64,000 bases of DNA from Saccharomonospora sp. NB11 (GCF_015910535.1 NZ_JACBJG010000002.1:62001-126000); one strand, 5' to 3'; counted from the first letter of the stretch, positions 48,130 to 56,593 are shown. Numbers and translations: made by a program. The notes: generated from the letters alone by a model not told the origin.

Positions 48130-48240
48130 GTGACCACACTCGTGCGCGATGCGCAGTCACCCGGAGACAGTACCGAGCCGGGTGGCGAACCCGGCTGTCC
48201 CCACTCCACCGACCACCCTGACCACGGCGGTGTCCTCTGA
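48130..48240 (+). CDS. 36-residue ORF translationally coupled to the HlyC gene
   Basis: GTG 48130 (or GTG 48142) to TGA 48238-48240. The stop overlaps the next start as TGATG. GGAGG at 48124-48128 suits the second GTG better. The peptide is hydrophilic, rich in Pro, Gly, Asp and His, with one Cys and no membrane segment. It may be a leader that couples translation to the membrane protein, or a small protein of its own. Coding status is uncertain. Confidence 0.4.
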   Translation: MTTLVRDAQSPGDSTEPGGEPGCPHSTDHPDHGGVL

Positions 48241-49556
48241 TGGACATCCTGCTCACGGTTCTCGGCGTCTTCTTCGTCATTCTGCTCACCGTCGGAACGG
48301 GTCTGGCCGTCGCGGCCGAGTTCTCCCTCACCACGCTGGAACGCAGCACGGTCGAGTCGAACGTCCGACAGGTCGGTGACAAACGCTCCAAGATCGTCCT
48401 CAAGGCCCACCGGACGCTGTCGTTCCAGCTCTCCGGCGCGCAGGTGGCCATCACCCTGACCACGCTGGTCACCGGTTACGTGGCCGAACCCCTGCTCGGC
48501 CGCATCGTCCGCCCGATCCTCACGGGCCTCGGCATGTCCGAGTCCGCCGCGGCGGGGACCTCGCTGGTGATCGCGATGTTGCTGGCCACCTCACTGTCCA
48601 TGGTGATCGGCGAGATGGTGCCGAAGAACCTCGCCGTGGCCCAGCCGCTCAAGACGGCGCGCGCGGTCGCCGGTTACCACACGCGGTTCTCGATGCTGTT
48701 CCGCTGGCTCATCAACCTGATGAACAACAGCGCGAACTGGGTCGTCCGCAAGATGGGCATCGAACCGCAGGAGGAGCTGCGGTCGGCGCGCTCCCCTCAG
48801 GAGCTCGGGTCGATCGTGCGCGCCAGCGCCGAAACCGGGACGCTCGACCTCTCCACCGCCCAGTTGCTCGACCGCTCGCTGCGGTTCGGCGACCGCAACG
48901 CCGGTGAACTGATGACGCCCCGAGTCCGGCTCGAAGCCCTGCACGTCGACGACACCGTGACCGACATGGTGTCGCTCGCGCGTCGGACGGGCTTCTCGCG
49001 CTTCCCCGTCTACCGCGAGGACCTCGACGACGTCCAGGGAACGGTGCACGTCAAGCAGGCGTTCACCGTGCCCGCGTCCGAACGCTCGTCGACCCCGGTC
49101 GGGTCGCTCATGCGCCCCATGCCGACCGTGCCCGAGTCGCTGCCCGGGGACGCGGTGCTCGACCGCTTGCGCGACTCACGGTTCCAGCTCGCGATCGTGG
49201 TCGACGAGTACGGCGGCACGGCCGGACTCGTGACGCTGGAGGACGTGGTCGAGGAGATCGTCGGCGACGTCCGCGACGAGCACGACACCCGCGAGGAACC
49301 GGCGTCCCAGCAGCTCAGCGCCCACAGTTGGGTCGTGTCGGGGCAGCTTCGGGACGACGAGGTGCTCGACGCCACCGGGTTCCGCATGCCCGAGGGCGAC
49401 TACGAGACCATCGCCGGGCTGCTCCTGGAGCGACTCGGTGAGATCCCCGAAGTCGGCGCGACGCTGGACATCGACGGGTGGCAGCTCGAGGTCACCGGCA
49501 TGGACCGGCACCGCATCTCCGAGGTCACCGTGCGACACCGGGAGGCGGCGTCGTGA
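48240..49556 (+). CDS. HlyC/CorC (CNNM) family membrane protein, full length
   Basis: 438 aa. DUF21/CNNM membrane domain at 1-190 with AAEFSLTTLERS and IGEMVPKNLAVA; two CBS domains at about 205-330 (LMTPRVRLEALHVDDTV, AIVVDEYGGTAGLVTLEDVVEEIVGDV); CorC_HlyC transporter-associated domain at about 350-430. Such proteins handle Mg2+/Co2+ or related ions. ATG overlaps the small ORF stop, and its end overlaps the next HlyC gene by 4 bp. Homologous to Rv1842c. Confidence 0.9.
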   Translation: MDILLTVLGVFFVILLTVGTGLAVAAEFSLTTLERSTVESNVRQVGDKRSKIVLKAHRTLSFQLSGAQVAITLTTLVTGYVAEPLLGRIVRPILTGLGMSESAAAGTSLVIAMLLATSLSMVIGEMVPKNLAVAQPLKTARAVAGYHTRFSMLFRWLINLMNNSANWVVRKMGIEPQEELRSARSPQELGSIVRASAETGTLDLSTAQLLDRSLRFGDRNAGELMTPRVRLEALHVDDTVTDMVSLARRTGFSRFPVYREDLDDVQGTVHVKQAFTVPASERSSTPVGSLMRPMPTVPESLPGDAVLDRLRDSRFQLAIVVDEYGGTAGLVTLEDVVEEIVGDVRDEHDTREEPASQQLSAHSWVVSGQLRDDEVLDATGFRMPEGDYETIAGLLLERLGEIPEVGATLDIDGWQLEVTGMDRHRISEVTVRHREAAS

Positions 49557-50608
49557 ACGACTGGCTGTCCATCTCCCTGATCGGCGTGCTGTTGCTCGCC
49601 AACGCGTTCTTCGTCGGCGCCGAGTTCTCCCTCATCTCCTCGCGCCGCGACCGTCTCGAAGCGCTGCTCGAGCAGGGCAACGCCCGCGCCAGGATCGTGA
49701 TCAACGCGAGCAAGCACGTGTCGTTGATGCTGGCGGGCGCCCAGCTCGGCATCACGGTCTGTTCGCTGCTCCTGCTGCAGTTCGGCGAACCCGCTGTGGC
49801 ACACCAGCTCGAACTCGCGGTGAGTGCCCTCGGCGTGCCGCTGCCGACCTACGTCGTGCACGCGGTGGCCTTCACTGTGACGCTGGTGGCGCTGACACTG
49901 CTGCACGTGCTGATCGGCGAGATGGTGCCCAAGAACCTCGCCATCGCCGAGCCCGAGCGGCTCGCGCTGTGGCTGGTGCCGGTGCACGTCGGCTGGGTGC
50001 GGCTCACGAGGCCGTTCATCTGGGCCCTCAACGGCATCGCCAACGGCATTCTCCGCCTCGGCAAGATCGAGCCGAAGGACGAGGTCGAGACGGGGTACAC
50101 GTCGGCCGAACTGGCCGCGCTCCTGCGGGAGTCGCGGCGGGAGGGCCTCCTGGAGCAGGCCGAGCACCGCAGGCTCAGCCAGACGCTGTCGTCCGTCGAG
50201 AAGACCGTCGACGACGTGCTCGTGCCCCTGGACGACCTCACCACGCTGCCACCTCGACCGACGGTCGGTGACGTGGAGCAGGCGGTGTCCTCCACCGGCT
50301 TCTCCCGGTTCCCGATCCGCGCCACGGACGGCAGGCTGACCAGCTACGTCCACGTCAAGGACATTCTCGACCAGCTCGACGGCGACCCGTCCGCCGTCGT
50401 CCCCGACACGAAGACCCGCAGGCTCACGCAGCTCGCGTGCTCGGCGAAACTGGACGAGGCGTTGTCGGCGATGCGGCGTGAAGGCAGCCATCTCGCGATG
50501 GCGGTCGACACCGAGAGCACGGTCGTCGGCATCGTGGCGTTGGAAGACCTGTTGGAGGAGTACGTGGGCACCGTCCGCGACGGCACTCACGTCACGGGAC
50601 GACCATGA
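49553..50608 (+). CDS. HlyC/CNNM family membrane protein lacking the CorC_HlyC domain
   Basis: 351 aa paralogue of the preceding gene (Rv1841c-like). DUF21 membrane domain with GAEFSLISSRRDRLEALLEQGN and IGEMVPKNLAIA at 1-180, CBS pair at about 195-345 ending VALEDLLEEYVGTVRD. The C-terminal CorC_HlyC domain is absent, so the two chains may form a heteromer in which only one bears it. GTG 49553 overlaps the previous stop (GTGA); its own stop overlaps the next start (ATGA). Confidence 0.88.
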   Translation: MNDWLSISLIGVLLLANAFFVGAEFSLISSRRDRLEALLEQGNARARIVINASKHVSLMLAGAQLGITVCSLLLLQFGEPAVAHQLELAVSALGVPLPTYVVHAVAFTVTLVALTLLHVLIGEMVPKNLAIAEPERLALWLVPVHVGWVRLTRPFIWALNGIANGILRLGKIEPKDEVETGYTSAELAALLRESRREGLLEQAEHRRLSQTLSSVEKTVDDVLVPLDDLTTLPPRPTVGDVEQAVSSTGFSRFPIRATDGRLTSYVHVKDILDQLDGDPSAVVPDTKTRRLTQLACSAKLDEALSAMRREGSHLAMAVDTESTVVGIVALEDLLEEYVGTVRDGTHVTGRP

Positions 50609-51495
50609 GCGACACCCACCTCCTGCCGGAGCACGAGTGGCAGGCCAGACAGGACGCGCACGAGCGCCGGATGCGGACGTGGACGGAGCCGCACCGACGC
50701 CGCCGTTCCCGCGGCGAGAAGCATCCCGTGATGGACTTCCTGTTCACGTACTACTCGTTCGCTCCGGCGAGGCTGGAACGGTGGCAGCCGGGCCCGGGGG
50801 TCACCCTCGCCGGTCCGGCTGCCCGCCGGTTCCTCGACCGCCCCGGCTACCGCGAGACCGACGACGGCGTCACCCTCGACACCACGGCTCTTCCCGACCG
50901 TGTCGTACGCACGGTCCGGCAGACGCTGACGCTGTTGGAGGCCGTGCACGGTCGTCGGGCGCGCGTCGACTGCTTCGGGCTGCACGAATGGGCCATGGTC
51001 TACCGCACGGAGCCGGAGCAGGTGCGGCACGCCCAGGTGCCGTTGCGACTGGGTCACGCGCGCACCGACGAGGTCGTGGAGTCGTTGGACGTGCGCTGCA
51101 GCCACTTCGACGCCTTCCGCTTCTTCACCCCGGAGGCCCGGCCGCTCAACCGGTTCTCCCCGACCCGCCAGACCCAGCCGGAGCTCGATCAACCGGGGTG
51201 TCTGCACGTCGGGATGGACCTGTACAAGCACGCCTACAAGCTCGATCCGTTCGTACCGTCGGAGCTGTTGGGTGACTGCTTCGCATTGGCCGCCGACATC
51301 CGCGAACTGGACATGCGGGCCAGCCCGTACGACCTGTCGTCCTACGGCTACTCCCCCGTCCCGATCGAGACGCCGGAGGGACGCGCCGCGTACGCGCGAG
51401 CACAGGCCGAGTTCGCCCGTCGGGCGGCGCCGCTGCGGCAGCGTCTCATCGAACTGTGCCGCTTCCTGCTGACCACAACGAGCACTCCACGTTAA
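50605..51495 (+). CDS. Conserved actinobacterial protein often labelled 3-methyladenine DNA glycosylase
   Basis: 296 aa, no membrane segment. Conserved-looking blocks: MDFLFTYYSFAPARLERWQPGPG near residue 45, DCFGLHEWAMVYR, VRCSHFDAFRFFTPEA and GCLHVGMDLYKHAYKLDPFV. I recall this family under the label 3-methyladenine DNA glycosylase, but it lacks the helix-hairpin-helix of AlkA and I see no catalytic motif to support it. ATG overlaps the HlyC stop by 4 bp, so it is the last gene of a coupled operon with two ion-handling membrane proteins. Confidence 0.6.
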   Translation: MSDTHLLPEHEWQARQDAHERRMRTWTEPHRRRRSRGEKHPVMDFLFTYYSFAPARLERWQPGPGVTLAGPAARRFLDRPGYRETDDGVTLDTTALPDRVVRTVRQTLTLLEAVHGRRARVDCFGLHEWAMVYRTEPEQVRHAQVPLRLGHARTDEVVESLDVRCSHFDAFRFFTPEARPLNRFSPTRQTQPELDQPGCLHVGMDLYKHAYKLDPFVPSELLGDCFALAADIRELDMRASPYDLSSYGYSPVPIETPEGRAAYARAQAEFARRAAPLRQRLIELCRFLLTTTSTPR

Positions 51496-51586
51496 CTCAA
51501 ATCACAGTTTGATCACGCAATCCCCTGATAGAGTGATCACGTTTTGGTCTCGCACACGTAGTGTCACGAACGGGGGGATACGGGAG

Positions 51587-52255
51587 ATGGGACGGCACGC
51601 TCGCCACAGAGCCGGGCACGCGAACTCGGAGGCACCGCAGTCGGTGACCGCGACGGGAACGCACCGCGCGGTGGGCCGTCGCCGTGGCGTCGCAGCGTGG
51701 CCCATCGCCTGCCTCGTGCTGGTCGGCCTCCTCGTCGCCGGTTGGTTCGGATGGAACTGGGCCGACGGCGTGCTGGAGAGCCGTGCCGCGGCCGAGGTCG
51801 CGAGCTGTCCGCAGGGTGACGCCACAGTGCGCGTCGCGGTCGATCCCGCCCTGGAGGAGCCCGTCGCCACCGCGGCGGATCGCTGGAACCGCGAGGGCAC
51901 GATCGTGCGGGAGCACTGCGTGCGGGTGGACGTCCACGCCGTGCCCTCCGAGGAAGTCGAGGCCGTTCTGCTCGACTCCGCCGAGCCCGCCTCGATCGGT
52001 GGCTACCCCACGGCCTGGCTCCCGGACGCCGCCGAGCGGATCGACCGGCTCGCCGCGGACCGCCCCGAGTTGATCGGTTCGTCGGGGTTGACCATCGCGT
52101 CGAGCACCGAGGGCGAGCATCGCTTCCTCGCGGTCGCCGGACCCCACACCGGCGAGGTGGAACAGCACGCCGCCCAGTCGTTCCAGAAGTTCCTTCTACG
52201 ACCGGCTCAGCAGGACGTCTTCCGCGCCGCCGGACTCACGCCTGCGAACGCCTGA
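51587..52255 (+). CDS. Truncated extracellular substrate-binding protein (remnant of an SBP-VWA family)
   Basis: 222 aa. MGRHARHRAG basic N terminus, one membrane helix (about 35-58), then CPQGDATVRVAVDPALEEPVATAADRWNRE, the start of a type 2 solute-binding fold, and at the end HAAQSFQKFLLRPAQQDVFRAAGLTPANA, the usual end of that fold. Intact relatives, as I know them, are over 500 aa and carry a VWA domain after this point. Here the middle of the binding fold is shortened and the VWA domain is absent. It may be a degraded gene that keeps an open frame. ATG 51587 has GGGGGGA upstream. Confidence 0.55.
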   Translation: MGRHARHRAGHANSEAPQSVTATGTHRAVGRRRGVAAWPIACLVLVGLLVAGWFGWNWADGVLESRAAAEVASCPQGDATVRVAVDPALEEPVATAADRWNREGTIVREHCVRVDVHAVPSEEVEAVLLDSAEPASIGGYPTAWLPDAAERIDRLAADRPELIGSSGLTIASSTEGEHRFLAVAGPHTGEVEQHAAQSFQKFLLRPAQQDVFRAAGLTPANA

Positions 52256-52326
52256 CCTCGGGGCCCCGGCGCCACGTCGCGCGGCACTTCCCGCCGCAGG
52301 CGTTCGGCGACACCGGACCGACGGCG

Positions 52327-52890
52327 TCAGCCCGTACGACGGGCGTTGCGTCGCTCGGACAGTTCGTCGGGGACGTTCGCCTCGATCTTCCCGCCGTCGG
52401 CTCGCTCGGCGGGGAACTCGTGCAACGTGCCCGTGATCTCCTGCATCGCGTTGCTCACCGCGATACCGAACACGCCCTGCCCACCCTGGAGCAGATCCAC
52501 GATCTCCTCCGGTGACGTGCACTCGTAGACGGTCGCACCGTCGGAGAACAACGTGACCCGCGCGAGGTCCCGCACTCCCCTGGCGCGGAGGTGGTCCACG
52601 GCGACGCGAATGTTCTGCAGCGAGACACCCGTGTCCAGCAGTCGCTTGACGATCTTGAGAACGAGAAGGTCCTTGAACGAGTACAGTCGTTGCGAACCGG
52701 AACCGTGCGCGGTGCGAATACTCGGCGTCACCAGTTTCGTCCGCGCCCAGTAGTCCAGTTGCCGGTACGTGATCCCGGCGATCTGACAGGCGGCCGGACC
52801 GCGGTAGCCCACCAGTTCGTCCGGCAACGAGCTGTCGGGGAACAACTCCCCTTGCTCACCGGCCACACTCGCCGGACTTTCGTCGACCAC
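52327..52890 (-). CDS. MerR-family regulator (Rv1830-like)
   Basis: 187 aa. The MerR helix-turn-helix GYRGPAACQIAGITYRQLDYWARTKLVTPSI is at about 30-60 and an effector-free dimerisation helix follows, with no metal-binding cysteine cluster. GTG 52890 has AGGAGG five bases upstream. In M. tuberculosis the order is garA-Rv1828(FtsR)-Rv1829-Rv1830; the same order occurs here, broken only by the TetR gene at 53145. It probably regulates cell growth or division genes, by context. Confidence 0.88.
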   Translation of the reverse strand: MVDESPASVAGEQGELFPDSSLPDELVGYRGPAACQIAGITYRQLDYWARTKLVTPSIRTAHGSGSQRLYSFKDLLVLKIVKRLLDTGVSLQNIRVAVDHLRARGVRDLARVTLFSDGATVYECTSPEEIVDLLQGGQGVFGIAVSNAMQEITGTLHEFPAERADGGKIEANVPDELSERRNARRTG

Positions 52891-53111
52891 CCATGCCTCC
52901 TCTCGCCCGGCATTACGCCGGCAGCGAAACAAGACCGCCGATCCCGGGCCGGAACCGACCGGTTACGACAATCCCGCCACTTCGGATCGCTTCACCAGCG
53001 TAATCACAACGGCGCGATTCACATCCTTCCCGACGGTAAGCCCGCCCGGCACGCCGGTCAACGCGACGCGCGGACCACAGGGTGAGCTGCTCGTCTCCGT
53101 GACCCTCTCGA

Positions 53112-53160
53112 CATCTTTTACTTACACGAGTTACTCTATTACTCATGCAAGTAAAAGATG
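53112..53160. promoter_or_regulatory. 12-bp inverted repeat straddling a start codon
   Basis: CATCTTTTACTT (53112-53123), 25 bp, AAGTAAAAGATG (53149-53160). The right arm is codons 2-6 of the TetR gene. The span includes TCGACA-N18-TACTCT (53108-53137), so the ATG is at +1. It is AT-rich in a high-GC setting and is probably the TetR's own operator; as RNA it would hide the start codon in a loop. Confidence 0.6.
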
Positions 53161-53771
53161 AATTCGGTGCCGGTCTCGGACTTAGTCACACCGAAGCCAC
53201 TCGCCGTGCACAAATCATCGACGCCACCGTCGACGTCATCGCGGAGCTGGGTTTCGCGAAGGCATCGTTCGCCCGCATCATCGAGAAAGCCGGGCTCAGC
53301 AGTACGCGGATGGTCTCCTACCACTTCGCCGACAAGCAGGAACTCATGACCGCGACGCTGATGGCGCTCATCGACCACCACGATCGCTACGTCTCCGAAC
53401 ACACGATCACCGACGCGGGCAGAGCGACGCTCGTGCGATCGTTCCTCGAGGTCGAGATCGCCTACCTCGCCGCCCATCCACGGCAGGTGCTCGCCCTCAA
53501 GGAGATCGCGGCGAACGCGCGGGGCGCCGACGGGTCACCGATGTTCGATCTCGTCATGCACGATCTGCGGGTCGGTCGGCTGGCTCGGCAACTGACTCAA
53601 GGACAACGAGAGGGACAGTTCGCGGAGTTCGATCCCGAGATCATGGCGAGAACGATCCGGCACGCCCTGGACGGGCTGGCGCAGCAGCTCGTCGCCGACC
53701 CGAACCTCGACCTCGACCGCTACGCGGCCGAGTTGACGGCCTTGTTCGACAGGGCCACGGCACGACCCTGA
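53145..53771 (+). CDS. TetR-family regulator inserted in the FtsR/GarA block
   Basis: 208 aa. Helix-turn-helix at about 25-70 (AELGFAKASFARIIEKAGLSSTRMVSYHFADKQELM); the C-terminal half is a TetR_C-type ligand domain. ATG 53145 is seven bases after TACTCT, a leaderless start. It lies on the opposite strand to the conserved genes on both sides (MerR and DUF151), which are adjacent in mycobacteria, so it is probably an insertion. The target is unknown beyond likely autoregulation. Confidence 0.85.
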   Translation: MQVKDEFGAGLGLSHTEATRRAQIIDATVDVIAELGFAKASFARIIEKAGLSSTRMVSYHFADKQELMTATLMALIDHHDRYVSEHTITDAGRATLVRSFLEVEIAYLAAHPRQVLALKEIAANARGADGSPMFDLVMHDLRVGRLARQLTQGQREGQFAEFDPEIMARTIRHALDGLAQQLVADPNLDLDRYAAELTALFDRATARP

Positions 53772-53778
53772 CGGCGGC

Positions 53779-54252
53779 TCAGGTGTCGGCGCCGCGGAAG
53801 TCCTCGGGGGACACCGAGTCGAGGAACTCGCGGAACTTCTCGACCTCGTCCTCCTGCTCGTCGGGAATGATCAGCCCAGCCTCCTCCAACACCGAATCCT
53901 CGGCGTGGATGGGCACCCCGACACGCAGCGCGAGCGCCACCGAGTCGCTCGGGCGGGCCGACACCCGGACGTCACCGTCGAACACGAGCTCGGCGAAGAA
54001 CGTACCTTCGCTCAGATCAGTGATGACGACTTGCTGAAGTTCCCGGCCGAGCGCGCCGATAATGTCCTTGAGCAAGTCGTGAGTCAGCGGTCTCGCAGGC
54101 CGGACGCCCTGCTGCTCCAGGGCAATGGCCGTCGCCTCCACCGAGCCGATCCAGATCGGCAGGTACCGCTCACCGTCGGTCTCCCGCAGCAGCAAGATCG
54201 GCTGATTCGCGGGCAACTCGACCCGGACGCCGACGACGCGCATCTCGCTCAT
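53779..54252 (-). CDS. DUF151 bifunctional nuclease family protein (Rv1829-like)
   Basis: 157 aa. Conserved blocks RETDGERYLPIWIGSVEATAIALEQQG, RPLTHDLLKDIIGALG and ARPSDSVALALRVGVPI define DUF151. Plant and Thermotoga members have DNase/RNase activity; the bacterial role is unsettled. The start is ATG 54252 with GGGAGG nine bases upstream. Preceded by a 237-bp gap after ftsR in which TTGATG-N18-TCTACA on the minus strand may be its promoter. Confidence 0.9.
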   Translation of the reverse strand: MSEMRVVGVRVELPANQPILLLRETDGERYLPIWIGSVEATAIALEQQGVRPARPLTHDLLKDIIGALGRELQQVVITDLSEGTFFAELVFDGDVRVSARPSDSVALALRVGVPIHAEDSVLEEAGLIIPDEQEDEVEKFREFLDSVSPEDFRGADT

Positions 54253-54489
54253 CGGGCTTCGCCTCCCTCTCCTGCGCGCGGGCCGCAGCGCTGTCAACGA
54301 GGTTCCCGCGCCGACTGTTCTCGACGCTACCCGTCATCAGGGCGCTGTGCTCGTCGCGAAACGTGTTGTCCTCCACGGCTCTGTTGCGAACCGTTCATCT
54401 ACGGTACGGCATTCGAGGGGCCGTGTAGACCCGCCGATCTGGGACGTCATCAACCCGACACATCGACACTGTCGGTCACCCACACGAGT

Positions 54490-55251
54490 CTACCCACCGG
54501 TCACTCCGCGAATCCCGGTCTTGACGAGCAAGGTGTGCAGCGTGACCGACAACGCGGCGAGTTCGTTGACCAGTTCGTCGCCCCGGGCCTTCGCGTCCGC
54601 GTCGCGTTGCCGATAGACCGGAGCCACGATCTGTTCCACGAGCCCCACCTCACGGTCGGCCGACGCGCGGAAGGCCCGCAGGTGTCGCGGCTCGATGCCG
54701 TAGTCGCTCATGGCCTTCACGGTGCGGGCGATGCGCACCGCGTCGGTGTCGTAGAAGCCCGCGGCCGTCGGCTTGACGAGACCGTACTGCCGGAGCTCGT
54801 CCAACATGGCCTCGTCGATCCCCGCCTCGCGCAGCAGGTCGCTCTGCGTCAACCGTGCCGCCGCGTCGGGGTCCGTGGCGAACTCCTCGGGCCCGGGCGC
54901 ACCCGGCACGTGGTCACCGTCGTCGACCGACGTGATCGCCACCAGCTTGCGCGGCAACCGCGGGACGGCGGAGGCGACACCGTTTCCCCGGTCGGCCGCG
55001 TCGAGCTGTTCCTTGATCACCCGAAGCGGCAGGTAGTGGTCCCGCTGGGCCGCCAGGACGAACCGCAGACGTTCCACGTCGGCGGGTCCGAACTGGCGAT
55101 AGCCGGACGGCGTGCGGGCAGGCCGGACAAGCCCCTCGGATTCGAGGAAACGAATCTTGGAGATCGTCACGTCAGGGAAATCGGGGCGCAACTGCGCCAG
55201 CACCGCCCCGATACTCAACCCCTCTCGCTGTGGCCGCCCGGCAGCCGTCAC
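54490..55251 (-). CDS. ftsR: FtsR, MerR-type regulator of cell division
   Basis: 253 aa, Rv1828-like. The N-terminal MerR domain (LSIGAVLAQLRPDFPDVTISKIRFLESEGLVRPARTPSGYRQF) is followed by a long helix and a C-terminal domain unique to this clade. In corynebacteria FtsR activates ftsZ. It overlaps garA by 4 bp, giving garA-ftsR coupling. The identification rests on family features and on the garA-DUF151 context. Confidence 0.88.
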   Translation of the reverse strand: MTAAGRPQREGLSIGAVLAQLRPDFPDVTISKIRFLESEGLVRPARTPSGYRQFGPADVERLRFVLAAQRDHYLPLRVIKEQLDAADRGNGVASAVPRLPRKLVAITSVDDGDHVPGAPGPEEFATDPDAAARLTQSDLLREAGIDEAMLDELRQYGLVKPTAAGFYDTDAVRIARTVKAMSDYGIEPRHLRAFRASADREVGLVEQIVAPVYRQRDADAKARGDELVNELAALSVTLHTLLVKTGIRGVTGG

Positions 55252-55712
55252 TGTGCCCCCTGACCCCCGTGACCGGGACCGGTCAGGAAGACGAGGCGGA
55301 ACTTGCCGATCTGCACCTCGTCGCCGCCCGACAACACGGCCTGGTCGACCGGCTCCCGGTTCACGTACGTGCCGTTGAGGCTGCCCACGTCGATCACCAC
55401 GAATTCCCCGCCCTCGCGGCGGAATTCCGCGTGCCGACGCGACACGGTCACGTCGTCGAGGAAGATGTCACTGTCCGGGTGCCGCCCCGCGCTCGTCGTG
55501 TCGCGGTCGAGCAGGAAGCGCGAACCCGCGTTGGGGCCCCGCTTCACCACCAGCAGTGCGGAGCCGGTCGGCAGCGCGTCGACGCCGGCGTCCCGCGGCT
55601 CGACCGCAGGCGCCTCGTGGCCCTCTGCCTCCGACAGGAAGTCGGCCCGAAAAACGGAGGTCCGCTCCGGAGACTGCTCCGGGGGAACACCGGGCCCGTC
55701 GTTCGTGCTCAC
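55248..55712 (-). CDS. garA: FHA-domain metabolic regulator GarA/OdhI
   Basis: 154 aa. The FHA domain covers about 65-140 with AGRHPDSDIFLDDVTVSRRHAEF and VIDVGSLNGTYVN. Unphosphorylated GarA/OdhI inhibits 2-oxoglutarate dehydrogenase and affects glutamate metabolism; kinase phosphorylation of an N-terminal ETTS motif makes it fold on itself. Here the motif reads E16-R17-T18-S19: the second Thr (PknB site, Thr22 in Mtb) is kept while the first (PknG site, Thr21) is Arg. The GTG start at 55712 has AAGGAG eight bases upstream. Confidence 0.93.
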   Translation of the reverse strand: MSTNDGPGVPPEQSPERTSVFRADFLSEAEGHEAPAVEPRDAGVDALPTGSALLVVKRGPNAGSRFLLDRDTTSAGRHPDSDIFLDDVTVSRRHAEFRREGGEFVVIDVGSLNGTYVNREPVDQAVLSGGDEVQIGKFRLVFLTGPGHGGQGAQ

Positions 55713-55945
55713 CGCAAGCTCTCCTTACGCACTGGAGTGTCGTTCTCGTAAACGTGGTGTAGTCAACGTACCGTGTCGGAGGCGCCCACAGTGCCGGGGC
55801 TCCCGCATCAGTTGTCGATCACACGTCGGCAGTCGGCGGCGGCGAACAGGGTGTCCTCGACCGCATCGTGCGAGCCTCCTTCCCACGCCCTCCATGATCC
55901 ACCTGAGAGGCCCCCGAGCACAACGTGGAACGAGGAGTGCGGGCG

Positions 55946-56560
55946 TCAGGCGGTTCGGTGACGCAGGACCGCGCGCGCGATCTGCCACAGGTACAGCGCG
56001 CCCGACCACAGGTAGAGAACGACGCCCCACACCGTGAACGCGTAGGCGAACGGCCGCGCCACCTCGGCGACGGTGCCGGCCGCGTCGTGGGTCAGCAGCT
56101 GCAGCGGCAGCGCGTACATGAGGACGAAGGTCGCGCCCTTGCCGACGTAGGTGACCTCCGGCGGCGCGAAACCGTGACGCCGCAACACGAGCAGGCCGAG
56201 ACCGACGACGAGTTCACGGCCGACGAGGAGGGCGACGACCCACCAGGGCACGATGCCGCGGAGCAGGAAGGCGAGCAGGGCCGCCGCGATGTAGAGGCGG
56301 TCGGCCGCGGGGTCGAGCAACTGGCCGAGTCTCGTCGTCTGGTCGAGCAACCGGGCCAGTTTGCCGTCGAGCCAGTCGGTGACACCGCTGACGACCAGCA
56401 GGGCGAACGCCCAACCGTCCTCCTCCGGCCCCAACAGGAGCCACAGGAACACCGGGACACCGGCGAGCCGGAGGAGGGACAGGAGATTGGGGATCGTCGT
56501 GAGCTGCCGCAGCAACGACGGCTCACCGTCCGTCGCGCCGGCCGACCGGGCTTTCGTCAC
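55946..56560 (-). CDS. CDP-alcohol phosphatidyltransferase (PgsA2-like)
   Basis: 204 aa with about six hydrophobic helices. The active-site signature D-x2-DG-x2-AR-x8-G-x3-D-x3-D is complete (DWLDGKLAR...GQLLDPAAD, about residues 61-86). It transfers a phosphatidyl group from CDP-diacylglycerol to an alcohol; the position upstream of garA matches Rv1822 (pgsA2), annotated as phosphatidylglycerophosphate or cardiolipin synthase. The GTG start is at 56560. A 233-bp gap to garA holds the garA promoter region. Confidence 0.88.
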   Translation of the reverse strand: MTKARSAGATDGEPSLLRQLTTIPNLLSLLRLAGVPVFLWLLLGPEEDGWAFALLVVSGVTDWLDGKLARLLDQTTRLGQLLDPAADRLYIAAALLAFLLRGIVPWWVVALLVGRELVVGLGLLVLRRHGFAPPEVTYVGKGATFVLMYALPLQLLTHDAAGTVAEVARPFAYAFTVWGVVLYLWSGALYLWQIARAVLRHRTA

Positions 56561-56593
56561 CCGACCACCGTATCTGGCGGCAGCTCACCCCGA

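Noticed and set aside
53985-54489. Plus-strand open frame through DUF151 and the gap to ftsR
   Set aside because: Antisense to DUF151, with no start signal or domain; the 237-bp gap itself shows only promoter-like elements.
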